A stretch of 64,000 nt of DNA. Source: Nocardioides dongkuii. GTDB taxonomy: Bacteria > Actinomycetota > Actinomycetes > Propionibacteriales > Nocardioidaceae. Shown here piece after piece: positions 21,191 through 31,475 of this stretch. Positions within the stretch are counted from its first letter, which is position 1; every line of letters begins with the position of its first letter. Under the pieces are notes generated by a model that was not told the origin of the DNA, searched no databases, and saw only the letters and a program-made list of their open reading frames with translations. The position numbers and the translations under genes were made by a program. The DNA is taken from the NCBI RefSeq assembly GCF_014127485.1, contig NZ_CP059903.1, positions 3,470,001-3,534,000 on the forward strand, written 5' to 3'.

Positions 21191-21231
21191 GTACGTCGTG
21201 CGGGTGGTGCGTGAGGCTCAGAGCGTGGAGC

Positions 21232-22950
<1,719 letters not shown>

Positions 22951-22961
22951 GCTCAGAAGAA

Positions 22962-23255
22962 TCAGGAAACGACGGCGAGGACGTCGCGCGCCGAGAGGAT
23001 GAGGTACTCCTCGCCGGCGTACTTGACCTCGGTGCCGCCGTACTTGCTGTAGATGACCTTGTCGCCCACGGCGACGTCGAGCGGGACCCGGTTGCCGTTG
23101 TCGTCGATGCGGCCGGGGCCGATCGAGATGACCTCGCCCTCCTGGGGCTTCTCCTTGGCGGTGTCCGGGATGACCAGGCCGGAGGCCGTGGTCTGCTCTG
23201 CCTCGAGCGTCTTCACGACGATGCGGTCCTCGAGGGGCTTGATGTTGACCGACAC
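22962..23255 (-). CDS. groES: Co-chaperonin GroES
   Basis: The 97-residue 10-kDa lid of the GroEL chamber. The mobile-loop region ([21 protein letters not shown] trimmed here to [10 protein letters not shown]) and the C-terminal [14 protein letters not shown] are standard. The start is GTG 23255 because GGAGG at 23264-23268 sits 8 bp upstream; an earlier GTG at 23270 overlaps that ribosome site. It is the first gene of groES-groEL and is controlled by the CIRCE region at 23356-23417. Confidence 0.96.
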   Translation of the reverse strand: MSVNIKPLEDRIVVKTLEAEQTTASGLVIPDTAKEKPQEGEVISIGPGRIDDNGNRVPLDVAVGDKVIYSKYGGTEVKYAGEEYLILSARDVLAVVS

Positions 23256-23355
23256 GATGTCGACCTCCACTTTCGAACTTCGGATGGCGGGTGTTTCACG
23301 TCTGGGTGCCTGCGTCCCGGGGCGCCGTCGCGGGGGTCGTACCGGGGTGCGGGCG

Positions 23356-23417
23356 TTGGCAGACTCACGAGGAGAGTGCCAGTACTGAAACTAGCACTCC
23401 CCTGCGCTGAGTGCCAG
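23356..23417 (-). promoter_or_regulatory. CIRCE (HrcA operator) and promoter of groES-groEL
   Basis: CTAGCACTC (23391-23399), 9 bp, then GAGTGCCAG (23409-23417) is a near-consensus CIRCE. Minus-strand TGGCAC (23416-23411) and TAGTTT (23393-23388), with a 17-bp spacer, form a promoter embedded in it. A second, degenerate CIRCE follows: TTGGCAGACTC (23356-23366) and GAGTGCCAG (23374-23382), with a 2-base insertion in one arm. HrcA repression of this operon is expected from known actinobacterial heat-shock control. Confidence 0.85.
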
Positions 23418-23454
23418 CGCCCCCCGCGCGCGAGCGACCTGCGAGGATCGGGCG

Positions 23455-24624
23455 GTGGACCTCGACGCCTTCCGGTGGCTGCTGACCGACGACGGGCAGC
23501 GGCTGCTCGCCCGCGCCGAGGAGGTGGCCGACGACGACCCGCTGCGCGCCCAGGCCGCACTGCGGCGCGACGCCTCCGCGGAGCAGGTGGCCGCCGCGCT
23601 CACCCAGGCCACCCTGCGGGTGCGGGCGGCCGCGAAGTTCGGCGACCTCGCCGCCCGGCTGTACTTCACGCCCGACGGCCTCGAACAGGCCACCCGGCTG
23701 TCGGTGGCGACCCACCGCGCGGCCCGGCTCGAGGCCTTCCGGACCGGCAGCCTGATCGACCTCGGCTGCGGCATCGGGGGCGACCTGATGGCGTCCGCCC
23801 GGGCCGGGATCACCTGCGCCGGCGTCGACCTCGACCCCGTGCGGGTCGAGGTGGCCCGCGCCAACCTGGCCGCGCTCGACCTGCCCGGTGCGGTGCAGGT
23901 CGCCGACGCCACCACGATCGACCCCTCCCCCTTCGACGTCGCGTACGCCGACCCCGCGCGGCGTACCGGCCGGGGACGGACCTTCGACGCCGCCGACTGG
24001 ACGCCGCCCTGGCCGTTCGTCGAGAAGCTCCTGCGGCACGACGCCTGCGTGAAGGTCGCGCCGGGGATCCCGCACTCGCTGGTGCCCCCGGGCGTCGAGG
24101 CGGAGTGGGTCAGCGACCACGGCGAGGTCAAGGAGGCCGCGCTCTGGTCCGGGAGCCTGGCCACCACCGCCCGGCGCGCCACGGTGATCGGCGACGGCGG
24201 GCTGGCGACGATGACCGACGAGGACGACCCGGGCGCGGACGCCGTCGGGGTGCTCCCGGTCGGCCGGTACCTCTACGAGCCGGACGGGGCGGTGATCCGC
24301 GCCGGGCTGGTGACCGCGGTCGCGGCCGGCGTGCGCGGCGGCCTGGTCGACGAGCACATCGCCTACGTGACCTCGGCCGAGGCGGTCACGACGCCGTTCG
24401 CCCGCGGCTACGAGGTGCTCGAGGAGCTCCCCTACCGCGACAAGCCGCTGCGCGCGGCGCTCCGCGAGCGCGGCATCGGCCGGCTGACGATCAAGAAGCG
24501 TGGGGTCGACGTGGTGCCCGAGCAGCTGCGCAAGCGGCTCGACCTGCACGGCGACGACGAGGCCACCCTCGTGATGACCCGCGTCGCCGGGAGCGGTACG
24601 GCGCTGCTCGTCCGCCCGCTCTGA
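23455..24624 (+). CDS. Class I SAM-dependent methyltransferase with THUMP-like C-terminal domain
   Basis: The 389-residue protein has an N-terminal helical part (about 1-90), a Rossmann methyltransferase core with the SAM motif DLGCGIGGD at about 102-110, and a YADPARR motif at about 164-170. The C-terminal THUMP-like region ends RLTIKKRGVDVVPEQLRKRL. Such proteins are probably RNA methyltransferases, but the target is unknown. It starts at GTG 23455, divergent from groES, so its promoter region shares the 199-bp gap with CIRCE. A strong hairpin follows the stop. Confidence 0.85.
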   Translation: MDLDAFRWLLTDDGQRLLARAEEVADDDPLRAQAALRRDASAEQVAAALTQATLRVRAAAKFGDLAARLYFTPDGLEQATRLSVATHRAARLEAFRTGSLIDLGCGIGGDLMASARAGITCAGVDLDPVRVEVARANLAALDLPGAVQVADATTIDPSPFDVAYADPARRTGRGRTFDAADWTPPWPFVEKLLRHDACVKVAPGIPHSLVPPGVEAEWVSDHGEVKEAALWSGSLATTARRATVIGDGGLATMTDEDDPGADAVGVLPVGRYLYEPDGAVIRAGLVTAVAAGVRGGLVDEHIAYVTSAEAVTTPFARGYEVLEELPYRDKPLRAALRERGIGRLTIKKRGVDVVPEQLRKRLDLHGDDEATLVMTRVAGSGTALLVRPL

Positions 24625-24664
24625 GCGACGCCCGCGCCGGCGCCCCCGTCCCGGGAACGCCGAA

Positions 24665-24695
24665 TCTCCCGGAACCCTGTGCGGGTTCCGGGAGA
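24665..24695. terminator. Bidirectional terminator hairpin
   Basis: Perfect 13-bp arms TCTCCCGGAACCC (24665-24677) and GGGTTCCGGGAGA (24683-24695) with a 5-base loop. It sits between the convergent methyltransferase gene and the membrane protein gene at 24715. Confidence 0.85.
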
Positions 24696-24714
24696 TGACG
24701 GGGCGGACGGTTGC

Positions 24715-25350
24715 TCAGACGGTCTGGGCGACCTTGCCGCCGGTGCCGACACCCTCGGACCGGGCGACGCGGCGAGCGTGCCGGATCCCGAGGCCGGCCA
24801 GGACGAGCAGGACGGCGGCACCGGCGAAGGAGCCGATGGCAGCGATGCCGGCGATGGTGCCCATGGTCGCGAAGGCGTAGCCGTAGAGGAGCAGGCCGCG
24901 CAGGGTGTTGCCCTGGAAGAGCGACTCGCGCAGATCCATCCAGGCCGCTGCCTCGTCGATCTGCTCCTGGGTGGCGTCCGGGTTCTCGGCCAGGGCCGCC
25001 GACAGCTCGCGGCCCTTGCCACTGGCCTCCTGGTAGGTGACCGGCTCACCGGCGAGCTCCTCGCCGCTGGCGTTCATGTGGGCGAGGATGAAGTGGTCGG
25101 CGTAGGCCTGAGCCTCGGGGCCGGTGTCCAGCGGGCTGCCGGCGAACTCCTCGATCGCCTCGCGGTCAGCCTCGGGAAGCGACTCGAGCGCCGGACCCTC
25201 GGGCATGATGATGTCCTGGTCCGAGAGCTGCTGGTCCACCTGGTCCGCGATGAAGGTGTTGGCCCACAACAGCAGTCCGCCGGCGATGAGCAGGACGACG
25301 GCCAGGGCAAGCCCTGTCCACGAGATCAACTTGTCGAGTGCTGCGCGCAT
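24715..25350 (-). CDS. Hypothetical membrane protein
   Basis: The 211-residue product has a transmembrane segment near the N-terminus (about 10-32, LISWTGLALAVVLLIAGGLLLWA) and one or two hydrophobic segments near the C-terminus (about 150-193, LLLYGYAFATMGTIAGIAAIGSF and following). Between them is an acidic extracytoplasmic loop of about 115 residues. The start is ATG 25350 and the length is exact to the TGA at 24715. No family is recognised. It stands alone between the methyltransferase terminator and the MBL hydrolase terminator. Confidence 0.75.
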   Translation of the reverse strand: MRAALDKLISWTGLALAVVLLIAGGLLLWANTFIADQVDQQLSDQDIIMPEGPALESLPEADREAIEEFAGSPLDTGPEAQAYADHFILAHMNASGEELAGEPVTYQEASGKGRELSAALAENPDATQEQIDEAAAWMDLRESLFQGNTLRGLLLYGYAFATMGTIAGIAAIGSFAGAAVLLVLAGLGIRHARRVARSEGVGTGGKVAQTV

Positions 25351-25475
25351 GACGTTCCTTCGGTGACCGGCGGGGACCTGGTGCCCGTTCCGCCTTGATG
25401 TCACCAACCTTCGCCCATCCGCCGGCGCTCGATCAGAGGCGAAGGTGCTCGACCCTCCGGGTCTGAAGTCCCGTC

Positions 25476-25511
25476 TCCGGGCGGGACCTCCCCGCCGACG
25501 TCCCGCCCGGA
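25476..25511 (-). terminator. Terminator-like hairpin after the mscR-MBL operon
   Basis: Perfect 12-bp arms TCCGGGCGGGAC (25476-25487) and GTCCCGCCCGGA (25500-25511), 9 bp downstream of the MBL stop. The rest of the 169-bp gap 25351-25519 shows no gene. Confidence 0.75.
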
Positions 25512-25519
25512 GGGATGCG

Positions 25520-26140
25520 CTATGCGAGTGCGGCCTTCTCGGCGCCGATCGTGGTGTCGTCGCCGTGACCGGTGTGCACCACGGTCTCGTCGGGCAGCGC
25601 GAAGAGCTTCTCGCGGATCGACGCCTCGATCGTGGGCCGATCGCTGAAGCTGCGACCGGTCGCGCCGGGCCCGCCCTGGAAGAGCGTGTCGCCGGTGAAG
25701 ACGCAGCCGAGCGACGGGGCGTAGAAGCAGACCGCGCCCGGGGCGTGCCCCGGGGTGTGCAGCGCCCGCAGCAGGGTGCCGCCGACGACGATCTCGAAGC
25801 CCTCGCCGAGGTCGACGTCCCAGAGGACCCCGTCCTCGTCCTGGGGGTGGGTGAGCTCCCACAGCGGCCGGTCGTCGGGGTGCAGCATGATCGGCGCGAC
25901 CACCCGCTCCCGCAGGGCCGGCGCCATCCGGCTGTGGTCGTCGTGGGCGTGGGTGAGCAGGATCGCGCGCACCGCACGGTCGCCGACGACCGCCATGATC
26001 GCGTCGACGTCGTGGGGCGCGTCGATGACCACGCACTCCGCGTCGTCGCCGACCACCCAGATGTTGTTGTCGACCTCGTGGGTCTCGCCGTCGAGCGAGA
26101 AGGTGCCGCTGACCACCGCGTGGTCGACGCGGGCGCTCAC
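25520..26140 (-). CDS. MBL-fold metallo-hydrolase, mycothiol-linked (S-formylmycothiol hydrolase candidate)
   Basis: The 206-residue metallo-beta-lactamase-fold enzyme has the zinc motif THAHDDH at about 79-85, a later HTPGHAPG at about 132-139, the Asp of FTGDTLF at about 153 and a final GHGDDT His at about 195. Its GTG start at 26140 overlaps the stop of the mycothiol-dependent formaldehyde dehydrogenase gene (GTGA), a pairing also known in mycobacteria (Rv2259-Rv2260). It probably hydrolyses the formylmycothiol product. That role follows from gene context, not from motifs alone. Confidence 0.85.
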   Translation of the reverse strand: MSARVDHAVVSGTFSLDGETHEVDNNIWVVGDDAECVVIDAPHDVDAIMAVVGDRAVRAILLTHAHDDHSRMAPALRERVVAPIMLHPDDRPLWELTHPQDEDGVLWDVDLGEGFEIVVGGTLLRALHTPGHAPGAVCFYAPSLGCVFTGDTLFQGGPGATGRSFSDRPTIEASIREKLFALPDETVVHTGHGDDTTIGAEKAALA

Positions 26141-27237
26141 AGGATCACGACCGAGCGGAGGACGTCGCCGTGGTGCATCTTGTCGAACGCCGCCTCGACG
26201 TCGTCGATGCCGATCTCCTCGGTGACGAACGCGTCGAGGTCGAGCCGGCCCTGCTGGTAGAGGTCGACCAGCATCGGGAAGTCGCGCGAGGGCAGGCAGT
26301 CGCCGTACCAGCTCGACTTGAGCGCACCGCCGCGGCCGAAGACGTCGATCAGCGGCAGGTCGGGCACCTTCATGTCGGGGGTGGGCACGCCGACCAGGAC
26401 GACGGTGCCGGCGAGGTCGCGGGCGTAGAACGCCTGCTTCCAGGTCTCCGGCCGGCCGACCGCCTCGATGACGACGTCGGCGCCGTCCGCGCCGTCGTAG
26501 GTCTCCGCGCAGATCCGCTTGATCTCCTCCACCGGGTCGACCTGCGAGGAGTCGACGGTGTGGGTGGCGCCCATCTCCTGGGCCTTGGCGAGCTTCTTGG
26601 GGTCGATGTCGACGGCGATGATCGGGCTCGCGCCGGCCAGCGCGGAGCCGGCGACCGCCGCCACGCCCACGCCGCCGCAGCCGATGACCGCGACCGAGCG
26701 GCCGCGGGTGACCGCGCCGGTGTTGATCGCCGCGCCGATGCCGGCCATCACGCCGCAGCCGAGCAGGCCGACCGCGGCCGCGCGGGCCGAGGGGTCGACC
26801 TTGGTGCACTGGCCGGCCGCGACGAGCGTCTTCTCGGCGAACGCGCCGATGCCGAGCGCCGGGGACAGCTCGGTGCCGTCCTCGAGGGTCATCCGCTGCG
26901 TCGCGTTGTGGGTGTTGAAGCAGTACTGGAGGTCGCCGCGCTTGCAGGCGCGGCACTCGCCGCACACCGCGCGCCAGTTGAGGACGACGAAGTCGCCCGG
27001 CGCCACGTCGGTCACGTCGGGCCCGACGGCCTCCACGACGCCCGCGGCCTCGTGGCCGAGCAGGAACGGGAACTCGTCGTTGATGCCGCCCTCGCGGTAG
27101 TGCAGGTCGGTGTGGCAGACGCCGCAGGCCTGGACCTGCACCACCGCCTCGCCCGGACCCGGGTCGGGGACGTTGATCGTCACCACCTCGACGGGAGCGC
27201 CCTTCGCCCGTGCGACCACGGCCTTCACCTGCTGCAT
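26137..27237 (-). CDS. mscR: S-(hydroxymethyl)mycothiol dehydrogenase (mycothiol-dependent formaldehyde dehydrogenase)
   Basis: This 366-residue zinc-dependent class III-type alcohol dehydrogenase has the catalytic zinc Cys in ACGVCHTD and His in GHEAAG, the structural zinc cysteines in [15 protein letters not shown], and the NAD motif GCGGVGVAA. Overall sequence matches the actinobacterial mycothiol-dependent formaldehyde dehydrogenase, which oxidises the formaldehyde-mycothiol adduct. The ATG at 27237 has GGAGGAGG about 6 bp upstream. It is divergent from the sigma operon at 27370 and coupled to the MBL hydrolase. Confidence 0.92.
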   Translation of the reverse strand: MQQVKAVVARAKGAPVEVVTINVPDPGPGEAVVQVQACGVCHTDLHYREGGINDEFPFLLGHEAAGVVEAVGPDVTDVAPGDFVVLNWRAVCGECRACKRGDLQYCFNTHNATQRMTLEDGTELSPALGIGAFAEKTLVAAGQCTKVDPSARAAAVGLLGCGVMAGIGAAINTGAVTRGRSVAVIGCGGVGVAAVAGSALAGASPIIAVDIDPKKLAKAQEMGATHTVDSSQVDPVEEIKRICAETYDGADGADVVIEAVGRPETWKQAFYARDLAGTVVLVGVPTPDMKVPDLPLIDVFGRGGALKSSWYGDCLPSRDFPMLVDLYQQGRLDLDAFVTEEIGIDDVEAAFDKMHHGDVLRSVVIL

Positions 27238-27313
27238 GTGCGTCCTCCTCCGACGTCGGACCGCCACCCGGTCCGACCAGGACCACCGTAGAGGGAGGCA
27301 CCCACCGCGCGGT

Positions 27314-27341
27314 TGCAACCCTTCTGCCCGCGTTCGCGTCT
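27314..27341 (+). promoter_or_regulatory. Putative ECF promoter of sigma operon 3
   Basis: TGCAACC (27314-27320), 16 bp, then CGTCT (27337-27341), which is closest to the classical ECF -10 CGTC. The transcription start near 27349 gives a leader of about 21 nt before ATG 27370. Confidence 0.55.
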
Positions 27342-27369
27342 TGCCCTCGACACGGACGGGAGTGAGCAG

Positions 27370-27930
27370 ATGCAGCTCATCGAGAGGACCGGCGCCGAGA
27401 CTGGGGCCATGGGCAGGTCCGCGGCACGCGACGCCGAGTTCACGGCGTACCTCGCCGCCCGACAGCCGGCGCTGCTGCGCACGGCGTACCTGCTCACCGG
27501 GGACCGGCACCAGGCCGAGGACGTCCTGCAGACGTCGCTGGCCAAGCTGTACCTGGCCTGGGACAAGGTGCGCGACCGCGGCGCCGTGGACGCCTACGTC
27601 CGCCGGATCATGGTCAACGAGAACAACTCGGTGTGGCGCCGCGGCTGGAAGCGCCGCGAGCACGCCACCGAGGTGCTGCCGGAGGGCAGCCCCCACCACG
27701 ACGCGTACGACGAGGGCCTCGGCGACGCGCTGTGGCAGGTCGTGCAGACGCTGCCCCGCAGGGCCCGGGCGGTGGTCGTGCTGCGCTACTACGAGCAGCT
27801 CACCGAGGCCGAGACCGCCGAGGTGCTCGGGATCAGCGTCGGCACCGTGAAGTCCCAGTCCAGCCGGGCGCTCGCGCTCCTGCGCGAGCGCACCCCGGCC
27901 GAGCTCGACCCGAGGGAGGAGCAGCGATGA
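27370..27930 (+). CDS. ECF RNA polymerase sigma factor, SigE family (pair 3)
   Basis: This 186-residue ECF sigma factor has region 2 ([30 protein letters not shown]) at about 33-62 and region 4 ([24 protein letters not shown]) near 140-165. ATG 27370 is preferred because GGGAG lies 7 bp upstream and the predicted promoter fits. ATG 27409 is an alternative that matches the shorter family N-terminus. The stop overlaps the partner gene as ATGA. It shares with pair 1 the strings RTAYLLT and GTVKSQ, so the pairs look like paralogues. Confidence 0.9.
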   Translation: MQLIERTGAETGAMGRSAARDAEFTAYLAARQPALLRTAYLLTGDRHQAEDVLQTSLAKLYLAWDKVRDRGAVDAYVRRIMVNENNSVWRRGWKRREHATEVLPEGSPHHDAYDEGLGDALWQVVQTLPRRARAVVVLRYYEQLTEAETAEVLGISVGTVKSQSSRALALLRERTPAELDPREEQR

Positions 27931-29138
27931 CCGACCACCGCACCCAGGAGCTCGAGTCGAGGCTGGCCCGCACGCTCGACGAGCGGGCCGAGGCCCTGCA
28001 GGACGCGCCGTTCACGGTGCACGACATCCGCGGGAGGGCGCGCTCCATCCGGCGCCGCCGGCGAGGCGTCGCCGCGTGCGCGGCCGCCGCGGTGGCCGCC
28101 GTCGCGCTGCCCGTCGCGCTGCTGGCCGGGCCGGGCGAGGACCGCTCCGACCGCGCCGTCGACCCCGCCGGTCCGCCTGTGTCCCCGTCGGCCGCCGTCC
28201 TCCACGACGGCGTCGTCACGCTGCCCGACGGGGGAACGGTCGCCCTGCCGCCGGACGTCGGGGAGGTCACCGAGCTGGCCACCCTGACCGACGGCCGGGT
28301 CGTGCTGATGCTCCCCCGCCGCGCCGTGGTGCTCGACCCGGCCGGCGCCGAGCCGACGTCGTACCCCGTCCTCGTCAACGACCTGACCACCGGCAACGAG
28401 GGCCGCACCGTGGCCTGGGTGGGGGCGGAGGGGCAGGTGCAGGTGCTGGAGTCGGACCAGTCCGCGCCGACCGACCTGGCCCGGGTGCCGGTCGACGACC
28501 TCACCCTGCCGACGATCGAGGCGGTGCTGGGGCACTCGTGCGCCGCCGGCGGCTGCCGGGTGCTGGTCGGCGACAGCAACGCGCTGACGTACGACGTCTC
28601 CCTCGACCGGGCCTCGGACGCCACGGAGGACCTGTGGCCGTTCGCGAGCATCAGCGACGTCTCCCCGGACGGGCAGCTCTGGGCCGTGGAGCTCCCCCCG
28701 GGGCCCGCCGAGCAGTTCGGCTGCGCGGCGCTCTACGAGGCCGTGGCCGGCGAGCTCGTCGCGCGCACCTGCGAGACGTCGGGGCTGCGGTTCTCCCCCG
28801 ACGGGCGGCACCTGCTCGGGATGCGCGGCGACAACAACATGTCCGGCGAGGTCGTCGTGCTGGACCTCGACCTGCGGCCGGTGCTGACCTTCCCGGACGG
28901 GACCGAGCCGGTCGCGTCCCCCTCTGCCGGAGCGACGTCGCCCCCCGAGTCGGAGGTGGTCGTCAGCCGGGCCGGCTGGGGCGACGCGGGGCACCTGCTG
29001 GTCAGCACCACCGACCTCTCCGGCCGGGCGTGGTCGCTGGTCCGGGTGCCGCTCGACGGCTCCGAGCCGGAGGTGGTCGACGGTCCGGCGCCCGGCGGCA
29101 ACCCCGAGATGGTCGAGGAGTACCTGCTCGCGGAGTGA
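27927..29138 (+). CDS. Membrane-anchored partner of the ECF sigma factor (pair 3), beta-propeller-like ectodomain
   Basis: The 403-residue protein has a basic cytoplasmic part of about 48 residues ([11 protein letters not shown]), a transmembrane segment at about 49-68, and an ectodomain with repeated beta-strand modules ([31 protein letters not shown]) typical of WD40/propeller-like folds. Four cysteines in the ectodomain may form disulfides. There is no zinc anti-sigma motif. It is coupled by ATGA to the sigma gene. A sensor or anti-sigma role is inferred from that arrangement. Confidence 0.75.
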   Translation: MTDHRTQELESRLARTLDERAEALQDAPFTVHDIRGRARSIRRRRRGVAACAAAAVAAVALPVALLAGPGEDRSDRAVDPAGPPVSPSAAVLHDGVVTLPDGGTVALPPDVGEVTELATLTDGRVVLMLPRRAVVLDPAGAEPTSYPVLVNDLTTGNEGRTVAWVGAEGQVQVLESDQSAPTDLARVPVDDLTLPTIEAVLGHSCAAGGCRVLVGDSNALTYDVSLDRASDATEDLWPFASISDVSPDGQLWAVELPPGPAEQFGCAALYEAVAGELVARTCETSGLRFSPDGRHLLGMRGDNNMSGEVVVLDLDLRPVLTFPDGTEPVASPSAGATSPPESEVVVSRAGWGDAGHLLVSTTDLSGRAWSLVRVPLDGSEPEVVDGPAPGGNPEMVEEYLLAE

Positions 29139-29174
29139 CGCTGGGCCGTCCTGATAGGGCACCGGTCGCCGCGC

Positions 29175-29275
29175 GGGACGTCATACGCGTTGGCGGCTAT
29201 CGGCACCGACTCGTCTGACGTCCCGCGGGACGTCGTACGACGTGGCGGCTATCGCGACCAGGACGTATGACGTCC
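29175..29275. repeat. Repeated palindromic modules between convergent genes
   Basis: Two copies of a GGGACGTC(A/G)TACG...TGGCGGCTATCG unit start at 29175 and 29227, 52 bp apart. The junction holds a perfect 18-bp palindrome GACGTCCCGCGGGACGTC (29217-29234), and the end is GGACGT-ATG-ACGTCC (29261-29275). The module is shared with 6849-6867. It fills most of the 161-bp gap 29139-29299 between the sigma-partner gene and tsaD and may act as a terminator for both. Confidence 0.8.
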
Positions 29276-29299
29276 GGGGGCGGGGCGCCACGCAGCGGC

Positions 29300-30346
29300 T
29301 CAGACAAGGACCTCGGTCACCGGCAGGCTGGAGTCGGCGGGCAGGTCGAGGGAGGACGGCGTACGGCCGCGCCGGACCATCTCGGCGCCGAGGGCGGCGA
29401 CCATCGCGCCGTTGTCGGTGCAGAGGCCCGGCCGGGGGACGCGGACCCGGATGCCGAGGCCGGCGGCGCGCTCCTCGGCGAGCGCGCGGAGGCGGGAGTT
29501 CGCGGCGACGCCGCCGCCGATGAGCAGGTCGTCGATGCCCTCCGACGACGCGGCGTCGAGCGCCTTGCGCACCAGGATGTCGCAGACCGCCTCCTGGAAG
29601 GACGCCGCCACGTCGGCGACCGGCACCGGCTCGCCGGCCCGCTCGCGCGCCTCGACCCAGCGCGCGACGGCGGTCTTCAGCCCGGAGAAGGAGAAGTCGA
29701 ACCGGTGCCGCTCGAGGTCGCGGCGCGAGCTGAGCCCGCGCGGGAAGTCGACGTACACGCTGTTGCCGTCGCGGGCCACCCGGTCGATGTGCGGGCCGCC
29801 GGGGAACGGCAGGCCGAGCAGCCGGGCGACCTTGTCGAAGGCCTCCCCCGCGGCGTCGTCGATGGTGGACCCCAGCGGGTCGATGTCGCCGGTGACGTCC
29901 TCGACGCGCAGCAGGCTGGAGTGCCCGCCGCTGACCAGCATCGCCACGCACGGCTCGGGCAGCGGCCCGTGCTCGAGCTGGTCGACCGCGACGTGGGAGG
30001 CGAGGTGGTTGACGCCGTACAGCGGCTTCCCGAGGCCCAGCGCGAGCGCCTTGGCCGCCGCCACCCCGACCAGCAGCGCGCCGGCCAGGCCGGGGCCGCT
30101 GGTGACGGCGATCGCGTCGACCTCGTGGAGACGTACGCCGGCGGTCTCGCAGGCTCGGTCGATCGTCGGCACCATCGCCTCGAGGTGCGCCCGGCTCGCG
30201 ACCTCGGGCACCACGCCGCCGAAGCGGGCGTGCTCGTCGACGCTGCTCGCCACCGCGTCGGCCAGCAGGGTCCGGCCCCGCACGATGCCGACGCCGGTCT
30301 CGTCGCAGGAGGTCTCGATGCCGAGGACCAGGGGCTCGTCGCTCAC
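29300..30346 (-). CDS. tsaD: tRNA N6-threonylcarbamoyladenosine synthase subunit TsaD
   Basis: The 348-residue ASKHA-fold enzyme transfers threonylcarbamoyl from its AMP ester to A37 of ANN-decoding tRNAs. The motif [14 protein letters not shown] is at 9-22. The metal-binding HLEAMVP and NHLASH histidines and SGGHSSL are present. The GTG start at 30346 overlaps the rimI stop. The order tsaE fusion-tsaB-rimI-tsaD is a t6A operon with overlapping genes. The length is normal. Confidence 0.97.
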   Translation of the reverse strand: MSDEPLVLGIETSCDETGVGIVRGRTLLADAVASSVDEHARFGGVVPEVASRAHLEAMVPTIDRACETAGVRLHEVDAIAVTSGPGLAGALLVGVAAAKALALGLGKPLYGVNHLASHVAVDQLEHGPLPEPCVAMLVSGGHSSLLRVEDVTGDIDPLGSTIDDAAGEAFDKVARLLGLPFPGGPHIDRVARDGNSVYVDFPRGLSSRRDLERHRFDFSFSGLKTAVARWVEARERAGEPVPVADVAASFQEAVCDILVRKALDAASSEGIDDLLIGGGVAANSRLRALAEERAAGLGIRVRVPRPGLCTDNGAMVAALGAEMVRRGRTPSSLDLPADSSLPVTEVLV

Positions 30347-30816
30347 CGGTCCATCATGCCGTTCGCGCCGCAGCCGCTGACCAGCGCACGGCGCAGGACG
30401 ACAGCGGTGGTGCCGTCGCGGTAGTAGCGCGCCCGGCGGTCGACCTCGACGAACCCGAGCGCGGCGTAGAACCGGAGCGCGCCGAGGTTGTCCTCGCGCA
30501 CCTCGAGCAGCAGCCGGTCGGCGCCCTCCTGGCGCGCCAGCCGGCAGCCCTCGTCGAGCAGCGCGGTGGCCAGGCCGCTGCGCCGGTGGGCGGGGGTGAC
30601 CGCGATCCGCTGCAGCTCGGCGATGTCGGCGACCGCGCTCACCACCGCGTGCCCGACGACGACGCCGTCGACCTCGGCCACCAGGTAGTGCACGGTCGGG
30701 AGGTCGCCGGCGATCCCCGCCTCGACCAGGCCGGGCGACCAGGCGTCGACGCCGAGGTTCTCGGCCTCCAGGGCAGCGACGTCCTCGACGTCGGCCACGG
30801 TGGCCTCCCGGATCAC
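30343..30816 (-). CDS. rimI: Ribosomal protein S18-alanine N-acetyltransferase RimI
   Basis: This 157-residue single GNAT domain has the acetyl-CoA motif [15 protein letters not shown] (about 75-89) and the C-terminal [19 protein letters not shown] signature of RimI. It acetylates the N-terminus of S18, and in actinobacteria it commonly lies between tsaB and tsaD, as here. The start is GTG 30816, overlapping the tsaB stop (GTGA). The C-terminus overlaps the tsaD start. Confidence 0.93.
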   Translation of the reverse strand: MIREATVADVEDVAALEAENLGVDAWSPGLVEAGIAGDLPTVHYLVAEVDGVVVGHAVVSAVADIAELQRIAVTPAHRRSGLATALLDEGCRLARQEGADRLLLEVREDNLGALRFYAALGFVEVDRRARYYRDGTTAVVLRRALVSGCGANGMMDR

Positions 30817-31454
30817 GAGACCTTCTTCGGGGGTCGCGGCGTCTCCGCGTCGGGGCGCCGGAGGTAGAGCGGGTCGGGGTCCACGATCTCGGCGAGCTCC
30901 TCGGCGACCGCCCGCGCCAGCCAGCCGGCGCTCGGCCGGGTCGGGCCGGTGGCGTGCGGGAACGCGTCGGGGTAGAGCACGGCGCCCTCCCCCACGACGG
31001 GTACGCCGGTCGCGAGCGCCGCCGGCTTGTCGACGACCGGCCCCGCGAGCCGCTCCCCGGACGCGGCGTACGTCGCGAGGTAGACCTCCTTGCGGCGCGC
31101 GTCGGTGGCGACCGCGAAGTCGGTGTCGCCCAGCAGCCCCGACCCGGCCGCCTCGACCGCGAGCACGTCGAGCGAGCACACGCCGTACACCGGGACCTCG
31201 AGCACGTGGGCGAGGGTGCGGGCGGTGACCAGCCCGACCCGGAGGCCGGTGAACGGACCGGGCCCGACGCCGACCGCGATCGCGGTGAGGTCCTGCCGGA
31301 CGATCCCGGCGCGGTCGAGGGCCTCGGCGAGGAGCGGCGCGAGCTGCTCGCCGTGCTTCATCGGCCGGTCGGACGAGAGCTCGACGACCACGTCGGCGCC
31401 GTCGTGGACCGCGACGGAGACCAGCGGGGTGGCGGTGTCGAACGCGAGCAGCAC
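30813..31454 (-). CDS. tsaB: tRNA t6A biosynthesis protein TsaB
   Basis: The 213-residue ASKHA-fold partner of TsaD begins [16 protein letters not shown] and contains [13 protein letters not shown], the family signature. TsaB is catalytically silent and stabilises the TsaD-TsaE complex. It is 21 bp downstream of the GNAT-TsaE-Nudix fusion gene and overlaps rimI, so the whole t6A set is one transcription unit. Confidence 0.96.
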   Translation of the reverse strand: MLLAFDTATPLVSVAVHDGADVVVELSSDRPMKHGEQLAPLLAEALDRAGIVRQDLTAIAVGVGPGPFTGLRVGLVTARTLAHVLEVPVYGVCSLDVLAVEAAGSGLLGDTDFAVATDARRKEVYLATYAASGERLAGPVVDKPAALATGVPVVGEGAVLYPDAFPHATGPTRPSAGWLARAVAEELAEIVDPDPLYLRRPDAETPRPPKKVS

Positions 31455-31475
31455 CCGGCGAGCCTACGAGACGGG

